A program made the translations under genes and the position numbers. From contig JARFIW010001104.1 in NCBI GenBank assembly GCA_036346225.1, positions 11,124,001 to 11,188,000 on the forward strand: DNA of 64,000 nt. The letters run 5' to 3'. Below the pieces are notes generated by a model. It was not told the DNA's origin. It worked only from the letters and a program-made list of their open reading frames with translations, and made no database searches. This stretch comes from Platerodrilus igneus. Its lineage: Eukaryota > Arthropoda > Insecta > Coleoptera > Lycidae. This document shows, in pieces, positions 20,641 through 33,009 of the stretch (position 1 is its first letter; the number at the start of each line of letters is the position of its first letter).

Positions 20641-23520
20641 AAAAAAATACAAAATGACATTTTAAATAACTTATGAATTTTAAAAACTTTATTAAAAAAC
20701 TTACAACGTTCAATATTACGGTACTAGTTTTTGAACCATGTGTAACATTTGTGTACGTAAATAAAACTATTTTATGTAATCGCTAATTTAGTATATTCTT
20801 CCATGCTGTAGATAAGCTTGTAGATAATGATAGTTAATAATATTAAGGACCAAATGCGTCGTTTACGTTGAAATCCGCTTAACCATTAAAGTCAGTTTAA
20901 GTTGCAAAATTTATTTGCACTAAACAGAAATGTATATTTAAGCGAGTTTTAAAATAAGCCCCCAACTTTAGCGGCTTGAATCTTAAGCCTGATTTGTTTA
21001 ACATTATAATAATGGAAAGTTAAGGCGAAACATTTATCTATGATAGTTTAGATATGTTAAATATAATATATTTTGCTTTTTTAAGATGATTTTATGAAGA
21101 CACTGATTATTTTGCCGACGTGAATGGTTTATCGCTTTTAGACGTTTTCGTCTTACCAAATCGTTTTAGAAAAAATAGGGCTAGAATTAAAATCCTCCAC
21201 TAACTTTACTCAGGTTCGTAATTTTTGAATTAAAAAATTTCTGTCTATTTGTCTGTCTTCTGTAATATGCGAATATTTGCAATTATGTTGAATAAATGTT
21301 GATCTTCATTACCTGTGAAATTTGCAGCTCTTGGACGCATTTTAGATAATTATTTATTAATTGTCAGCAATTATCTTCCAGATAAAATTCAATTGCAGTG
21401 AATGGCTATTAACACTGATTTTTACAATTAATTTAAAATTTTCTTAACTTTCTACAATGTTGCCAAAATATAGACGCGTTTTACTGAACTACATAGACCT
21501 CTTGTACGGTGCATAACAACAGTAGTTTAAACAATAAAAATAGCTTGACCACAATCCAGTGTATTTGGCCCTTAGACTTACATACAAATAACAGAATAAT
21601 AGTTTATAACTAATTCCGTATCGCTTAATAATTCTTTCATGCACCATGATACACTAGGATTATGAGTTAATTTTTATAACAACAGATTATTAGAAAATAA
21701 CCACTTCTGGTATTGTTATGTACATGCCACGTTTCAATTTCTACTTAAATCTTTTCGTATTATTGTTTTATTTACTGGATCAGCTATATACAATATCTTT
21801 AATTGGAGCAACGTGCTGAGGCTTACAATAATATTACACTCTAAGTTTATTTTAATATTATATTAATAAGTAAGTACTTTGGCACGTTATCTACAAGACC
21901 TTTAGTTTCAAGTTTAAATAAAACGATTTGCTGCACGACAACTTTGATTTGTGCCACACTGCAAACATTAATTATCGAAGTATGGGCCATTCGTATATAC
22001 TAAAACCACGAAAGAAGAAGGCATATAGTTAAGCAAAATAAAAGTTTACCAGAACATATCGTGTCTGAGCTGTGAGCATTGCTGTCTTAGAAATCCTTGT
22101 ATTCAATTTCCTTAGAAACAGTCAAAGACATTGCGATTGTGGAAATTAAAGAAATGTTTTTGCACAATTTAATTTTATGTTAATAAGGTGACTGCAACAT
22201 GCAATGCAATTCAAATGCAACATACTGCGCATGCCTTTGAGCAGGTTTTCAGTCAGCTGTTGCAACTTTAAAGAAATAGAGCATGTTCTATTTTTTGGCA
22301 ATGCAATTTTTGTAATTTTTTTTAGTAATAAATGAGATCCCAAATTTGAAATAAAATTATCATAAGCATAACATTGCATTGCATCGAAATTGCATAATGT
22401 ATAGATGTCTTTAAACCGCTTGATATTATGCTATGCAAGACGCAATATTTCACGTGCGCTTGTGCTGTTAGAAAATTTGGATCAGCTAGTGCAATTAACA
22501 TTGCATTGCAGGCAATATAACTGAGGCAATTTTTCTTGCAATAATAAATAAATTTCAGAACTGTTTACGCAATAAAAATATTGACAAACTAAGGTTTCAA
22601 TGTCATGCATAAATTTATTTATAAGTGTATTGACTCCTTCTTGTGCCATAGGAACGACATTGCGGTAGATTGCTTTGGCATTGATGGCATTAAAGTACTC
22701 TGTTAAATGTCAGTTACTTTGTCTATTTAACTATGGCCGTGACCACTGCTTTTGAGCGCTTCTTTTTTTCGATCAATATCAAAGACCCTGTTATAATTAT
22801 TGATACAGTAGGAATTGGTTGTATATATTCAGTTGTTCATTGCTCTAACTTTTGAAATTATCATTTAATAAATGGGGTTACATCGCTATTCCTTTTTATA
22901 TTGGCAGTCTACAATTTACAATCAAAATATTAAATAGCATGCATAGTATATTCCCTATGATAGCGTGTAGGCAAGACGCAACAGCTCTTGTATTGCATAA
23001 TGTCAAGCGGCCTTTATTTTGTTTTACAGAAGTAGTTTAAGCTTGAAATCAATATAATTGTCAAATTTTATAATTGATATTCTGTGTAAAGACGGTGCTT
23101 TTTATTAACACTTAATGGTGAATATAAATTTCAGGAGAGGTACCTGCATTTTTAAATCTTATTTATTGAGTTTGAATTTTAGAAGTTTGTTATAGTCGTT
23201 TATATACCGCTCCTGAACTAAATCGTTCATTAAATGACTCGCTCATGATCGATCGACTCAGCACTGTATCGATTTCTGTATCTACACCACTTGTTTATCT
23301 CGTTATCTGGAAGTGTAATCTGCATTTTTTTCCTGACGATTATTTGTTTTAAAATGAACAAAGTCCATAACCTGAAATTTTGATTATCTTTTTTACACCT
23401 CTTTACGTAGATAAGTTTTTGTGTGTTTTACGTTGAATATTTACAGTATTATTTTTTTACACTCATAGACGAAGTACAATTAGTTTAAATACTTGTGTTG
23501 TATTTAACAATTTTTTTTAG
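20641..23520. other. Intergenic or 5' intron region, no gene seen
   Basis: AT-rich sequence between the Crypton and the glutathione synthetase exon. The stretch 22180-22560 is unusually rich in TGCAAT and ATTGCA words (for example ATTGCATTGCA), which may mark a decayed repeat. The end, 23509-23520, is a pyrimidine tract plus AG acting as the acceptor of the next exon. The 5' exon and promoter of that gene should lie in this interval but are not identifiable by eye. Confidence 0.45.
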
Positions 23521-23884
23521 GATGTCCAATCAAATACGACTTGAAAGTGTAATTCCTTTACCATTACCTAATAATGAATTGCAGGAAATAATTGAAAAAG
23601 CAAAAGACTGGGCTGTAATGCATGGTATTGGAATGCGTTCAAAACAACACTTTTCTAAGGATAGTTTGTTGTTTGCACCATTTTCATTATTACCATCGGT
23701 TTATCCTCGTAAGGAATTTCAAAAAGGAGTTGATATCCAGCCAATTCTTAATGAAATGATGCACCGTGTTGCCCACAATCCAGATTTTTTAAGAAGTTGT
23801 TTAAAAGACATTATACAAGTTGACGAATTTACAGGAAATTTATTTAAAATTTATGAAACGGTGTTGGACGAAGGAATGGCACAG
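23521..23884 (+). CDS. Glutathione synthetase, first coding exon
   Basis: The exon starts right after an acceptor (TTTTTTTTAG|GATG) and the ATG is at 23522. The 121 codons match the N-terminus of eukaryotic glutathione synthetase: residues 12-40 LPLPNNELQEIIEKAKDWAV, then LLFAPFSLLPSVYPRKEF, DIQPILNEMMHRVAHNP, FLRSCLKDIIQVDEFTGNLF and IYETVLDEGMAQ. The enzyme joins gamma-glutamylcysteine and glycine, with ATP, in the cytosol. After GMAQ similarity stops; the most likely donor is CAG|GTCGGT at 23884/23885, and the 13 codons that follow to the stop are probably intron. The ATP-grasp domain and substrate loops are not found downstream in the window. So this is either the first exon before a very long intron or a partial gene copy. 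No stops occur within the exon. Confidence 0.85.
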
Positions 23885-26435
23885 GTCGGTACAAATCTTT
23901 TCAGATTTCTTGACTTAAAAATATAATTTTATTTATTGCTTATAAAGCAAATGACGTGCACTACAACATTGTACGTTCAAATGATTTTAACTTTTTTTTA
24001 AATATAAAGATGATGTATTGATAGAAGTAGATATTTTTGGTTTAACCGTTGTATTAAATAGTTTTGGGGCTGACCTTAGGTTGCAACTGTTCTTTGCTTT
24101 TGTTGTTTATAACACTAAATAGGTTTTGGGCTGTAATAAAAAGTTTTTGCGGTGGTAAATAACAATGAAATTTTTTCATGTTCTCAGACTTATGTTGCGT
24201 TCTGGATAATTTGTGTTAGCAAGATTCCGACATTAATTTTGCACAGAAATATATCTTTCTCAATTTAGGATTGATTTTCTTAATTTTGACCAATAAATAA
24301 CCAGTGAAATGGACTACTACCAAAGTGAAGATATTTTTATATTTACATATTTGTCGAACATGAAAGTTGGCTCTAAACTTGTAACTATGTTTTAATCATT
24401 CAAAAGAATGATTACTACAGGAATCCGGTGTATTAAACTAAAAGTTTATGCAAACTGCTAAGAAAGATATGCTTTTGTAATAACATTTGTGAAGGTAACA
24501 GAATTTTTTTCAAAAAACATATCTAAAGTGGCTTAGTTTTGAGTATTTGGCTCAAAGCTTATAAATGCAGTGGAAATTCATCACAAACTTAACAATTCAC
24601 GACTGAATGTACAACTGTACCTGGCCAATAGCTAGCATTAGCCTTTTTTTGCAATCGGATTAACTGGCTTCCCCAATATCTATAATGCCTTTAACGTGAT
24701 TGTACTTTTAAAAATCGACAAAACACCGTCTTTAAAATGTAAAACCACATTTACTAGGAATGTCGGGTATTAGCTGTTTTATTAATTTTTAATTTTGAAA
24801 TTGCTGTAATTTTCTGGCAATTTGCATGTTATTTGTAAAAGCGTGCTCTTCTAAGTGTTTTTCATAGTTTATTAGTTTAATACAATAGGTTCCCCCAAAG
24901 CTTGCCATAAACAAAAATTGTAGTTTATAGTGGATATCAAAAAGTTAACCTTACTTCTCTACCGTCACTCTTGAAACTTGTCAAAATCTTGCTAAATGTA
25001 CACCAATCATTCTTACCAAAGTGAAGGAATAAATAATTAATTAACCAGTTCTAAGAGCCACGTTACTGAGACAAGACTAATTGTAGAGTTAGTTTTTATA
25101 GCAATAATACCAAGGAAATTATTTTTGTAGTTGGAACAGCATTATTCTATAGAAACTAACTTATCAACATCTTAACCTTGAATCAACAATATACTATTAC
25201 AGCTAGTTAATTATATGAGTATATGTTCTTCACTTCCACCAAAATGATCGACGCACGTTTGGTGCCAGTATTCATTGTTGACAAGTTAATGCCTAAGAAT
25301 ATTATGAGAAGCCAGTCGCTTTTGTGAAGGTTTTGAAGAGTTTTTGATTATTGCCGTAGTACCCAATTTTGAATTTTATGTATTGAAACGATTTCAAAAC
25401 ATTATGCAATGTTCTTGATTTGTCATCCTAATATAACCCAAATGAAATGAAACCCTTGCTAGTCACTTCGATTCCCTTTATACTTTTGTAGCCCTACAGT
25501 TCATTGTATATTTACATTTGAAAACTTGTCATTACTTTCAAAAGTTAAATTTAGGTGCAAAGTTAATGCCAGAATTATGCTCAGAGGGCGAAACTACTAG
25601 GAAAGTTGTCTAACATAAAGTCCATCAGGAGTTATATGAACGCATAACCATAACAAAACTTATATAATTTTGAAAGTCATCAATTATTTATTTCAGCTAA
25701 TAGGGTTTATTTACGCAACCTTCTATTTACTTTTGTGACATAGGATCTTTAAGATGATATTCTATCAAACCTTTTATTTTCATTATTACAGAGAACGTTT
25801 GTAATTTTACGTTTTTTATCAACAGTGTAAATTTTTGGTAAATATGCAGTGTCTAATAAATTTACTAAAATTTTTTATTACGCTTTTCCTGATGCCAACT
25901 TACTAATGAAATTCGAAGAGAATTTTAAAGTTGTATTTCAGTAAAAACCTTTTACATGGAATGGCTCAGACTTTGTAAATTGTCCAATTTTCTTATTAAG
26001 GTTTTAAAATATATTGGAAAAAGATTATTGATTACATTGATTACTCTTAAAACATTTTGTGTCGATATTCAAAATTGTGTGTGATATAATAATTTATATA
26101 TTTATCTATTCATTGATGAAATTTGGATGGCGGGAGGGGTTATTTTTTTCTTAATCGATTCTTAAATAATAAATACTATTTATAAATATTATTTCATTAT
26201 ATTTATACATATTTTACGACAAAAATAATTAGGAAATAGAAAGAATATTACTACCTATCACTTTCTATAATTAGTGGTTGGGTAAAAGAAATATATTCGT
26301 ATATTCCATGTATAGTTTCTGGGTTTTGTTCAAATTTAACAAACTTTTTATTTATGTTTATTTGTTGACATATTTCGGTTTATTTCAACCGCTATCAAAA
26401 TATCTAAAAGTTATTAAATAATTCATACTTGATAT
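23885..26435. other. Probable intron of glutathione synthetase, no exon recognised
   Basis: AT-rich noncoding sequence. I searched by eye for the expected next exon (LGLNRSDYM-like and EINTI-like residues) and did not find it. A short open stretch at 25242-25300 (MIDARLVPVFIVDKL) resembles no family I know. Confidence 0.4.
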
Positions 26436-26950
26436 AAAAAGGAAAAACATTTTTTCTCCCTTCCCCGCTTTTTTATTTTCAAATTATAACTAGGCCACAA
26501 TTAACATAATACTATATTACCTGTTCGAAATTTAAAAATAACATCACAATTTTACATTAAAAACATAATAACTTAATGGTGAATGTATTTTAAATTAGTT
26601 GCTACATATTTGAATGTTAGCATCAAAGTGATTCGCTTAGTATATTGTAGGTGTTGTTAATGGATATTATCTTTAGTTGTGGATGTCATAATAGTGATTA
26701 TGTCACGTCATAGTTGACACGATATCCACAACTAAAGATAATATTCATTATCAACACCTACAATACACTATGCCAATCACTTTGCTGCTAACATACAAAT
26801 ATGTAGTTATTATGTTTTTAATGTATACATTGTGATGTTGTTTTTAAATTTTGAAAAGGTACATAAAGTATTATATTAATTTAAACCTAATTATAATTCG
26901 AAAACAAAAAGACAGGGACAGAGAGAAGAAACATTTTTTCCTTTATGAAA
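26436..26950. repeat. ~515-bp fold-back repeat (imperfect inverted arms)
   Basis: The arms run from about 26436 to 26687 and from about 26721 to 26950, with a roughly 33-base centre. Matching blocks include TTGTAGGTGTTG and CAACACCTACAA, ATTATCTTTAGTTGTGGAT and its complement, CAAAGTGATT and AATCACTTTG, and ACATTAAAAACATAATAACT and its complement. No ORF. It is consistent with a nonautonomous inverted-repeat transposon, and a transcript through it would fold into a long hairpin. Confidence 0.8.
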
Positions 26951-29430
26951 TAAAATTCTACAAATTTTGAATATATATTGCTATGATGAAAGGGTTATTT
27001 AGGGGTATATAAGGTCACACGGGTGGTATACTTCATTTAAACCACCCAGAAATCAAGAAAACTAAACATTTAAATCATAAAAGTACACAATTCGTTAATT
27101 ATGCAAAAAGCAAATACCTAACACTCTCCACAAAATCAACAACTAACTACAGTCAATGAAAGAAAGCTCCTTCTTTAATAATTCAACCACATTTAGTAAA
27201 ATGAATAACTCTGTGCACAATCCAATTCATTTTAGAAACTAATAAATACAAATTAGGCGTATCTAAAGTAAAACAAACGTGAAACGAATTGTTTTAAACT
27301 CGACGCATTAGTGTAAGAAAATGATCAACGCATGCTCATAATAAACAGGCCTTTCAAAACAAGCATATTTCATAACGCAAGAAGTCAATAAACGCGTCTA
27401 ATTTACGTCATTTGTTAAAGAATCCCACTATAAAATTTAGCTTACGTGATGTTTTAAGTGTAAAATCGTCAAATTTGAAGAAACTCTAGCATACGAGGAA
27501 AACAAAATATGGAACCATACGTTGTAACATGTTTAATTTCAGTAGTAATTATCCGCATTGAATTACAAGGATAATGCGCTAAGCGTGCATTGTTCCTTAT
27601 TGATCTACTTATATTAATATATCTGTGTCACATAAAGTTATTTCCAAGCGCATCTCTAGTTGTTTCTTTCGTATTCCACGCCTCTAACGTCGCGACCACT
27701 CGGTTCTTGTTTCGTCAAGTTAGTCGGCCGCTGGCAACAGCTTTATAAACATGTATTCTCGGCTAGAGGCTGGCGACCTTCGCATCAATTACTAACTATT
27801 AAGATATCTTCTACTAACGGTTGGTAAAGTATATATTTTACGAACTAATTTAATTTGAATTAATTTATTTAGCGCGTTATGTAGGATCCAAAAATTTAGA
27901 ATTACCGTTATTTAGGAACTGTCGATAAGAAATTTGTCTACTAAGAAATTATGGATGTTAGTTTGGATGCACTCGTATCTAGTTAGAAATGGCTGGTAAC
28001 TTTGTTTGAAGAATGTAAATTTTAATCTCGATTTATCGTGGAGCAACAAAAGCAGTTGGGTTCGTTATTAGTTGTAAGATATTTCATGCATGTGTTTTGA
28101 AGGTTAAAGCACGTAAAGTTGCTATTATGTTTACAACATGTAAATTGTGTAATTTTCAATTATTGTTGAACTGGTTTTATAAGCCGTAGAACAAAATTTT
28201 GTCAGATTAAGTTTTTATAATTACAAGCTTTATTCCATTTGAACCTTCGATAATTTCAACGTATGTTTTCGTCGTCATATTTTTTTGTGTTGAACAATTG
28301 ACGGATGTTGTCATGAAAGCAGATGCTTTGTGCAGCTGTAATGGAATTTAAACCAAACATTCCTATTTTTGTGATTAGCTTTTATCTACATATAAATTAT
28401 TAAATCTAAATATGAAAGTTCAAATCCACGTTATGTAAGATTCTAGAAATTGTAATCTACCTGAAAAGATCTGCCCAGGTTAGAACGTAATTCAGTGTAT
28501 TATGCTTACAAATTATTTTCACTCAAATATTTATAGCAGGTTCATGTTTAAAGTATAGTTGGTTGTTTTAAAAAAAGTCAAAACTTTAACTTTGATGTAG
28601 TTGTTAATGACAAATTTTTTTCTTGTTAAAAGTTCGATATTTTAAAAGAGTATTTTAGTAAACAATTAGTTCAAATTTGAGGCTTTTATTTTGGTCAAAT
28701 GCGATCAAATCTAATTACACAAAGGTAAGATTTTTGAGTAATAATTTGGTGCCAATATCAGATTGGATATACATTTTTATTTTTTTATACTTTTATAGGA
28801 CACAAATGGTGTTATACTTTTTTTATTTATTTAATCTTTGCAATTTCTTACAGGAGCTGCGTCTTATTTTGATAAGACAGGTTTTTGTTAACGAAGGCGA
28901 TCATTTTATCTTTGGGTTTCCACATCTGCCCTTAGAACTGTGCTTTGCTATTATCGTAATTATCTCAGAACATGGTGGCGCCTATTTGATTTAGCTTGGC
29001 TTTGGTTTGCAAACAGAATTCGCCCCCCCACTTCTTATTGCTCTACCCAGGAATAGACCCCTAGCTATGTCGAAAGATTTTTGTTCGCTAGCGCCTTAAT
29101 GTAGAAGAAATAACGTTTCAGTGGTGCTTTCAGTACAATAGAACAAAAGACGTTTCAACGTTTTGGCGTCCGTGCAAGATTAAATATAATAGTTCATAAA
29201 TCCCTGTACAAAATTATAATTACGTGATGCTAAAAGGTACAAAGTATCAATTGCCAACGAAATTCATAATAAAAAGCTTATTGACTACGTGATTTTTGAA
29301 GCATAAGAACGATGCATATAACACATAACTCTGAGTAAAATCCAATCAGCTGCACGATAAGTGCAGTGCAACGCCTCTTTCATGGTAAAATAACAAGATA
29401 GAGAACGGTCAACCATTGACAGCACGTGGG
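26951..29430. other. No gene seen; one GC-richer patch
   Basis: Mostly AT-rich. At 27650-27800 there is a less AT-rich patch (CGTCGCGACC, GTCGGCCGCTGGC, TTTATAAACATG) that could be a promoter or first exon on either strand. There is no direct support. The 28677-28994 ORF is AT-rich and matches no known family. Confidence 0.35.
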
Positions 29431-29440
29431 ATGGCTTGCT

Positions 29441-29980
29441 TATATAATACACATCAAGCTGATAACAATCATTGATTTCTTAAACCGAAGCACGAGCTGT
29501 ACTGATCGAAATAAAAGTATTACGCAACGTTCAATTGTGAAGTGAAATAAAAATTTATAAGTGAAAGTAACAATAATTAAAACTTTGAGTAAATAATACA
29601 GTCAAGTGTGCGTTCAAACATACGAGTGTATAAGAAATCTGTCGTTGGCATAAAACATAAGTTTAAATTTAATTTAGTAGTAAGCAAATCTTTACAATTT
29701 ATTAATTAGGGCTCTAAGCAATTCAGTAGGAAATCGAACTAAGCAATTCAATAAGAAATTGAACTAAACAAATCAATAAGAAATTTAGCTAAGAAAACTA
29801 TAAATCAGGATGTTAATCTCAAGGCAACACAAAGTCACTGGTTAACAACACGCTGCGGCAATTCAAAGTATTGGGGTGCACGTAGAGCTACGCGTTCACT
29901 ACTTGGAATCTGCTAATCTAGCAACTGATTCAAACCAGGAGGTTCTCGTAGAAGATCAATCGGAAAAGCACCAGGTTAGC
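29441..29980 (+). promoter_or_regulatory. Promoter-like segment with TATA box and splice donor
   Basis: TATATAATA (29441-29449) is followed by roughly 520 bases of noncoding, A-rich leader-like sequence, including three imperfect repeats of GAAATTGAACTAAGCAATTC type near 29720-29780. It then reaches CACCAG|GTTAGC at 29970-29980, a splice-donor-like site. The layout parallels the family-C units (TATA, about 500-base exon, donor) without clear sequence identity. It could be the 5' exon of a host gene or of a transposable element. Confidence 0.35.
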
Positions 29981-30476
29981 AATTATAGTTAACTAACTGT
30001 ATAAATCTTATTATTTTTTTGAATATTTGAAACTTACGTGTACTTTGATATTTGTGTAAAGGGTCATTAAAAATTTGGTTGATACCTAGAAAATACGTTA
30101 TAAGAAAGAAGGGTTCATTGAACGTTCAAAGAAGCATTCGAGGTTATACATAATTATTTTTGCTGGCTTTGAGTGCTTAATTAAGGTTATAATTTTATGA
30201 TAAACATATTTACTTTAATTTAGATCAAAGTTTTTAAAATAGCAAATGACATTACAAAGATTGTAGAGTTGTAAATTGTACATATTTCTCAGTTCATTAT
30301 ATAAATTTTGGTTAAATTCGTTTATCTTAGTCAGGTATGAAGTGTTAGAGGGAAAGGGGCAAAAATTCTTTGTTATCATATCGTCGTTCATTCTGTGCAG
30401 GGTAAAACTGAGCTAGTCAAGGCATACATTTTATTGTTGTAAATCAAATAGTGAAGCTGTCATCCCTTGTCCCGTT

Positions 30477-30930
30477 ATATTTATTTATTTATTTAATAAA
30501 TAATAATTACAATTAAATTACAATTATTACTTAAAGGTATAAAGTCAGCAAAGCTGGTTTTCACAATATACCTGCTGCACAAGTAAAGTTCAGACAATAT
30601 TTACTGGCATAAGGCTTGTTCTTGAAAAAGACACTTGGCAATGGCTGTTTTAAACCTATTGACAAAGTCTAAGTTGAAGTTTAAGAAAAGATTTGAGTAT
30701 TTGTTGAAGATTTTGGCACTTCTATACTCAAAAGAAAATTTGAATTTTGAACTTTTGTGCTTTGGTATGGTTATGTTGCAGTTATTACGAAGATTTAGAT
30801 TATGATTATGCAACCTCAAATGTATTGTATTGTATAAGTAACTAGGCTGTTCTGACTTGTATAAGATGAATAAGAAAACTGCAAAGAAAAGTTCACATTG
30901 GGGTCGAAATTTTAATATCTTCAAATCATT
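30477..30930 (-). mobile_element. 3' fragment of a non-LTR retrotransposon (not RTE)
   Basis: A minus-strand LINE end. The ORF C-terminus at 30601-30924 is followed by a short 3' UTR and a TAAATAAATA-type tail, seen on the plus strand as ATTTATTTATTTAATAAATA at 30479-30500. The 5' part of the element is missing. Confidence 0.65.
30601..30924 (-). pseudogene. LINE ORF2 C-terminal fragment
   Basis: The last part reads HNHNLNLRNNCNITIPKHKS, then SFEYRSAKIFNKYSNLF, and ends shortly after. This pattern (His-x-x-x-Leu-Arg...Pro-x-x-x-Thr/Ser, then Ala-x-x-Ile/Trp-Asn) is typical of the extreme C-terminus of insect Jockey/CR1-like reverse transcriptase ORFs. No RT motifs are present. I cannot assign the clade. 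Confidence 0.6.
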
Positions 30931-31163
30931 GTATATATCCTGTCATAAAATTTCCTTTGTGCTTGTGTAAATGAAGTTGGACTAAGGGTAGTGATAAAAA
31001 CACTCTCTCTTCGATATCGGAGCGAAACGGTTGTTCGTTTCGGTAAGTGAGTTAGTCATTAGTGCCGCCAAATCTGACATTATCAATAAATCCCCTAAAA
31101 AACACAGTGAAAGTGCAAATGTAACACGAACTATAATTTGTACACAGTCCACTTAGCGCATTA

Positions 31164-31167
<4 letters not shown>
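30931..31167. other. Short segment between LINE tail and (TA)n
   Basis: No gene. The block upstream of the LINE tail (30380-30420, AAACTGAGCTAGTC) resembles 1966-1985 in element A, so a related element may have been split by the LINE. Confidence 0.3.

Positions 31168-31213
<46 letters not shown>
31168..31213. repeat. (TA)n microsatellite at one end of element B
   Basis: A TA tract followed directly by TTGTTGTGATACTATG, the end of element B. Confidence 0.95.
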
Positions 31214-31219
<6 letters not shown>

Positions 31220-31911
31220 GATACTATGTGATACTATGATAAATTTTTAATTTATCAATTTTTGATTTTTATTATATAATTTTGATTGTGCCGGCTACCT
31301 ATAGACAAGCACAAAGTTCGCGTTTGTATAAACTAGGTTTTCGGATATTCCATGGTGTTATGCTTGTATATTAACATCAATGCGTTCATTCTGTCACGTA
31401 CGATTTCAAGTTAATAGCATTGATTCGCCTGGATTTTCATACTTTTCGATAAGTAAATCGTTGTTTGTTTAAATAAATTTGGTGAACTTTGATTTTCAAT
31501 AAACATGCTTTGTTTGTTTCCAATAAATCAGGTGTTGTTTTAATTCTCCAGTCACGTAGACAAAATACAATGTATGGATTAAATTATCGGCGTTTTCTAC
31601 CCTACGCATTATTAAATCTGCTTGTATTAATTAGGACTCTTGATGCGTTATCTATGCGTGTCGCGTTTCTGCTTGCATTTAACAACTTGCGAATTTGTTT
31701 TATTCAAATAAATCTTCGAAGTATTTTTCATTAACTAAATTAATTACAATTATTTTTTATATACAGGGCGTTGTCATTTACTTTCCAGTCTTATCATAGT
31801 ATTTCTTGCTTTTTTCAGAAAACTGTGTGGTTTTCTGAGCCCTTATGTATTTTATGTGGAGTGCGCTATACTCTTGATCCTAACTACCCCTAAATGACCC
31901 TATTAACACTG

Positions 31912-31913
<2 letters not shown>
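31214..31913 (-). mobile_element. Element B: short copy of element A family
   Basis: Reverse-complement reading aligns its first 610 bases with 618-1228. The shared blocks are TTGCAGTGTTAATA at the tip, TAAGACTGGAAAGTAAATGA, CAACGCCCTGTATATA, GAAACGCGACACGCAT and GCGAACTTTGTGC. It then jumps to a short end with ATAGTATCACAACAA, the same end as element A. It lacks the roughly 830-bp internal part with the protease-like ORF, so it is either a deletion derivative or the ancestral form without the insertion. TA tracts bound both ends. Confidence 0.75.

Positions 31914-31957
<44 letters not shown>
31914..31957. repeat. (TA)n microsatellite between element B and RTE tail
   Basis: A TA tract. CACTGCAA of element B is on its left and the CATCATCAT tail of the minus-strand RTE is on its right. 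Confidence 0.95.
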
Positions 31958-31960
<3 letters not shown>

Positions 31961-32353
31961 ATCATCATCATCTTCATCATCGTCATTAGGTCTTCAGTCC
32001 TGGAACTGGTTAGATGCGTACCCTCATTGTTCCCTATTCTGTGCTAACCTACACATTCCCTTGAAAATTCCACAGTCTGCATTCAGTATATCCTTTGTTG
32101 TCTATGGTTTCGTATTTTCTTTTTGTTTCCACTTCCTTAGTAAAAAAAATTTTCGCGATATCTTTCAGTAATTCATTTGACTTTTTTTCAAATTTTTCGT
32201 GGATGTTTTTATCTCTTACTTTATCAAAGTCATTGTCTTTCCGTTCCTCTTTCTTAGATTTTTAAATTTAAAACCGGTCTTCATAATTACGATGTTGTGG
32301 TCAGTGTCTATATCTGCTTCTGCGTAGCTTTTACAGTGTTTTACTTGATTCCT

Positions 32354-33002
32354 TATTATCGCCCCGTGAACGCGATATACGTGACACCACGGCAGTTGGT
32401 AGCTCTAATCTTTATACAGATTTTAGCGCGCCCATCTGTCAATGACGTCACACAATATGCAAATTTAAACGCGCAATTGACGGAATAAATATCAAATTCG
32501 CAAACAGTTTGTAAAGGTTAAATACTCACATGAATAAGTCCCGCTTCCTTCAGGGTTGCTAGGACCCCCTTCCGGGTTATTTAAAGATGGTGACTGCTCC
32601 GGTTAGCTGCTAGCGAGGCATGGACTCCGGTTCGTTCTAGGGTCGTGGACTGCTCCCAGGTCGTCTCAAATTATCTCCTACCTATGTAGCGAAATGGCAG
32701 GAACAGGTTTATAAGGACGACAAACAAAGATAAGCAAAGGCAAGGATCTACATAAATAAAAGATAAAGATACGTTACCGAAAACCCAACCACTCTTCTCA
32801 AAGTTCAAAGGCAATAAGTCACGTTTTCGCGTCTCCCGGAAACTCCCCACTTTTGTTCTCCCGCCACTAGCGTCAGCGCGATCTGGCGCAAACGCCCTCT
32901 GACGTGACGGAAATACACGCCAAGTCTTTTGAATTTATGGCGCGAACTCACGCACAGCAAGACTAAACTAAAAAATGTTTAGTGCCAAATTGGCACGTAA
33001 CA
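32354..33002 (-). repeat. Solo LTR (649 bp) of the Gypsy family seen at 59.8 kb
   Basis: The sequence is flanked by a 4-bp target duplication TCCT (32350-32353 and 33003-33006), and removing it restores the RTE reading TTGATTCCTAAACC. In sense orientation (minus strand) it begins TGTTACGTGCCAATTTGGCA and ends GATAATA, near the usual TGTTA...TAACA. Several blocks match the 5' LTR at 59773-60561: the start, a TTTGTTTGTC block, a block around ATGTAGATCC, and GGTAGCTC...TATACAGATTTT in the 3' third. This is the product of LTR-LTR recombination after a Gypsy insertion. Confidence 0.85.
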
Positions 33003-33009
33003 TCCTAAA

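Noticed and set aside
22180..22560. TGCAAT/ATTGCA-rich region as a transposon
   Set aside because: Word enrichment is visible, but I could not find paired ends or a second copy.
25242..25310. Short open stretch MIDARLVPVFIVDKL as a possible glutathione synthetase exon
   Set aside because: It has no resemblance to the expected residues and no convincing splice sites; most likely chance.
28677..28994. 105-codon plus-strand ORF
   Set aside because: Hydrophobic AT-rich translation without motifs, start context or neighbours to support it.
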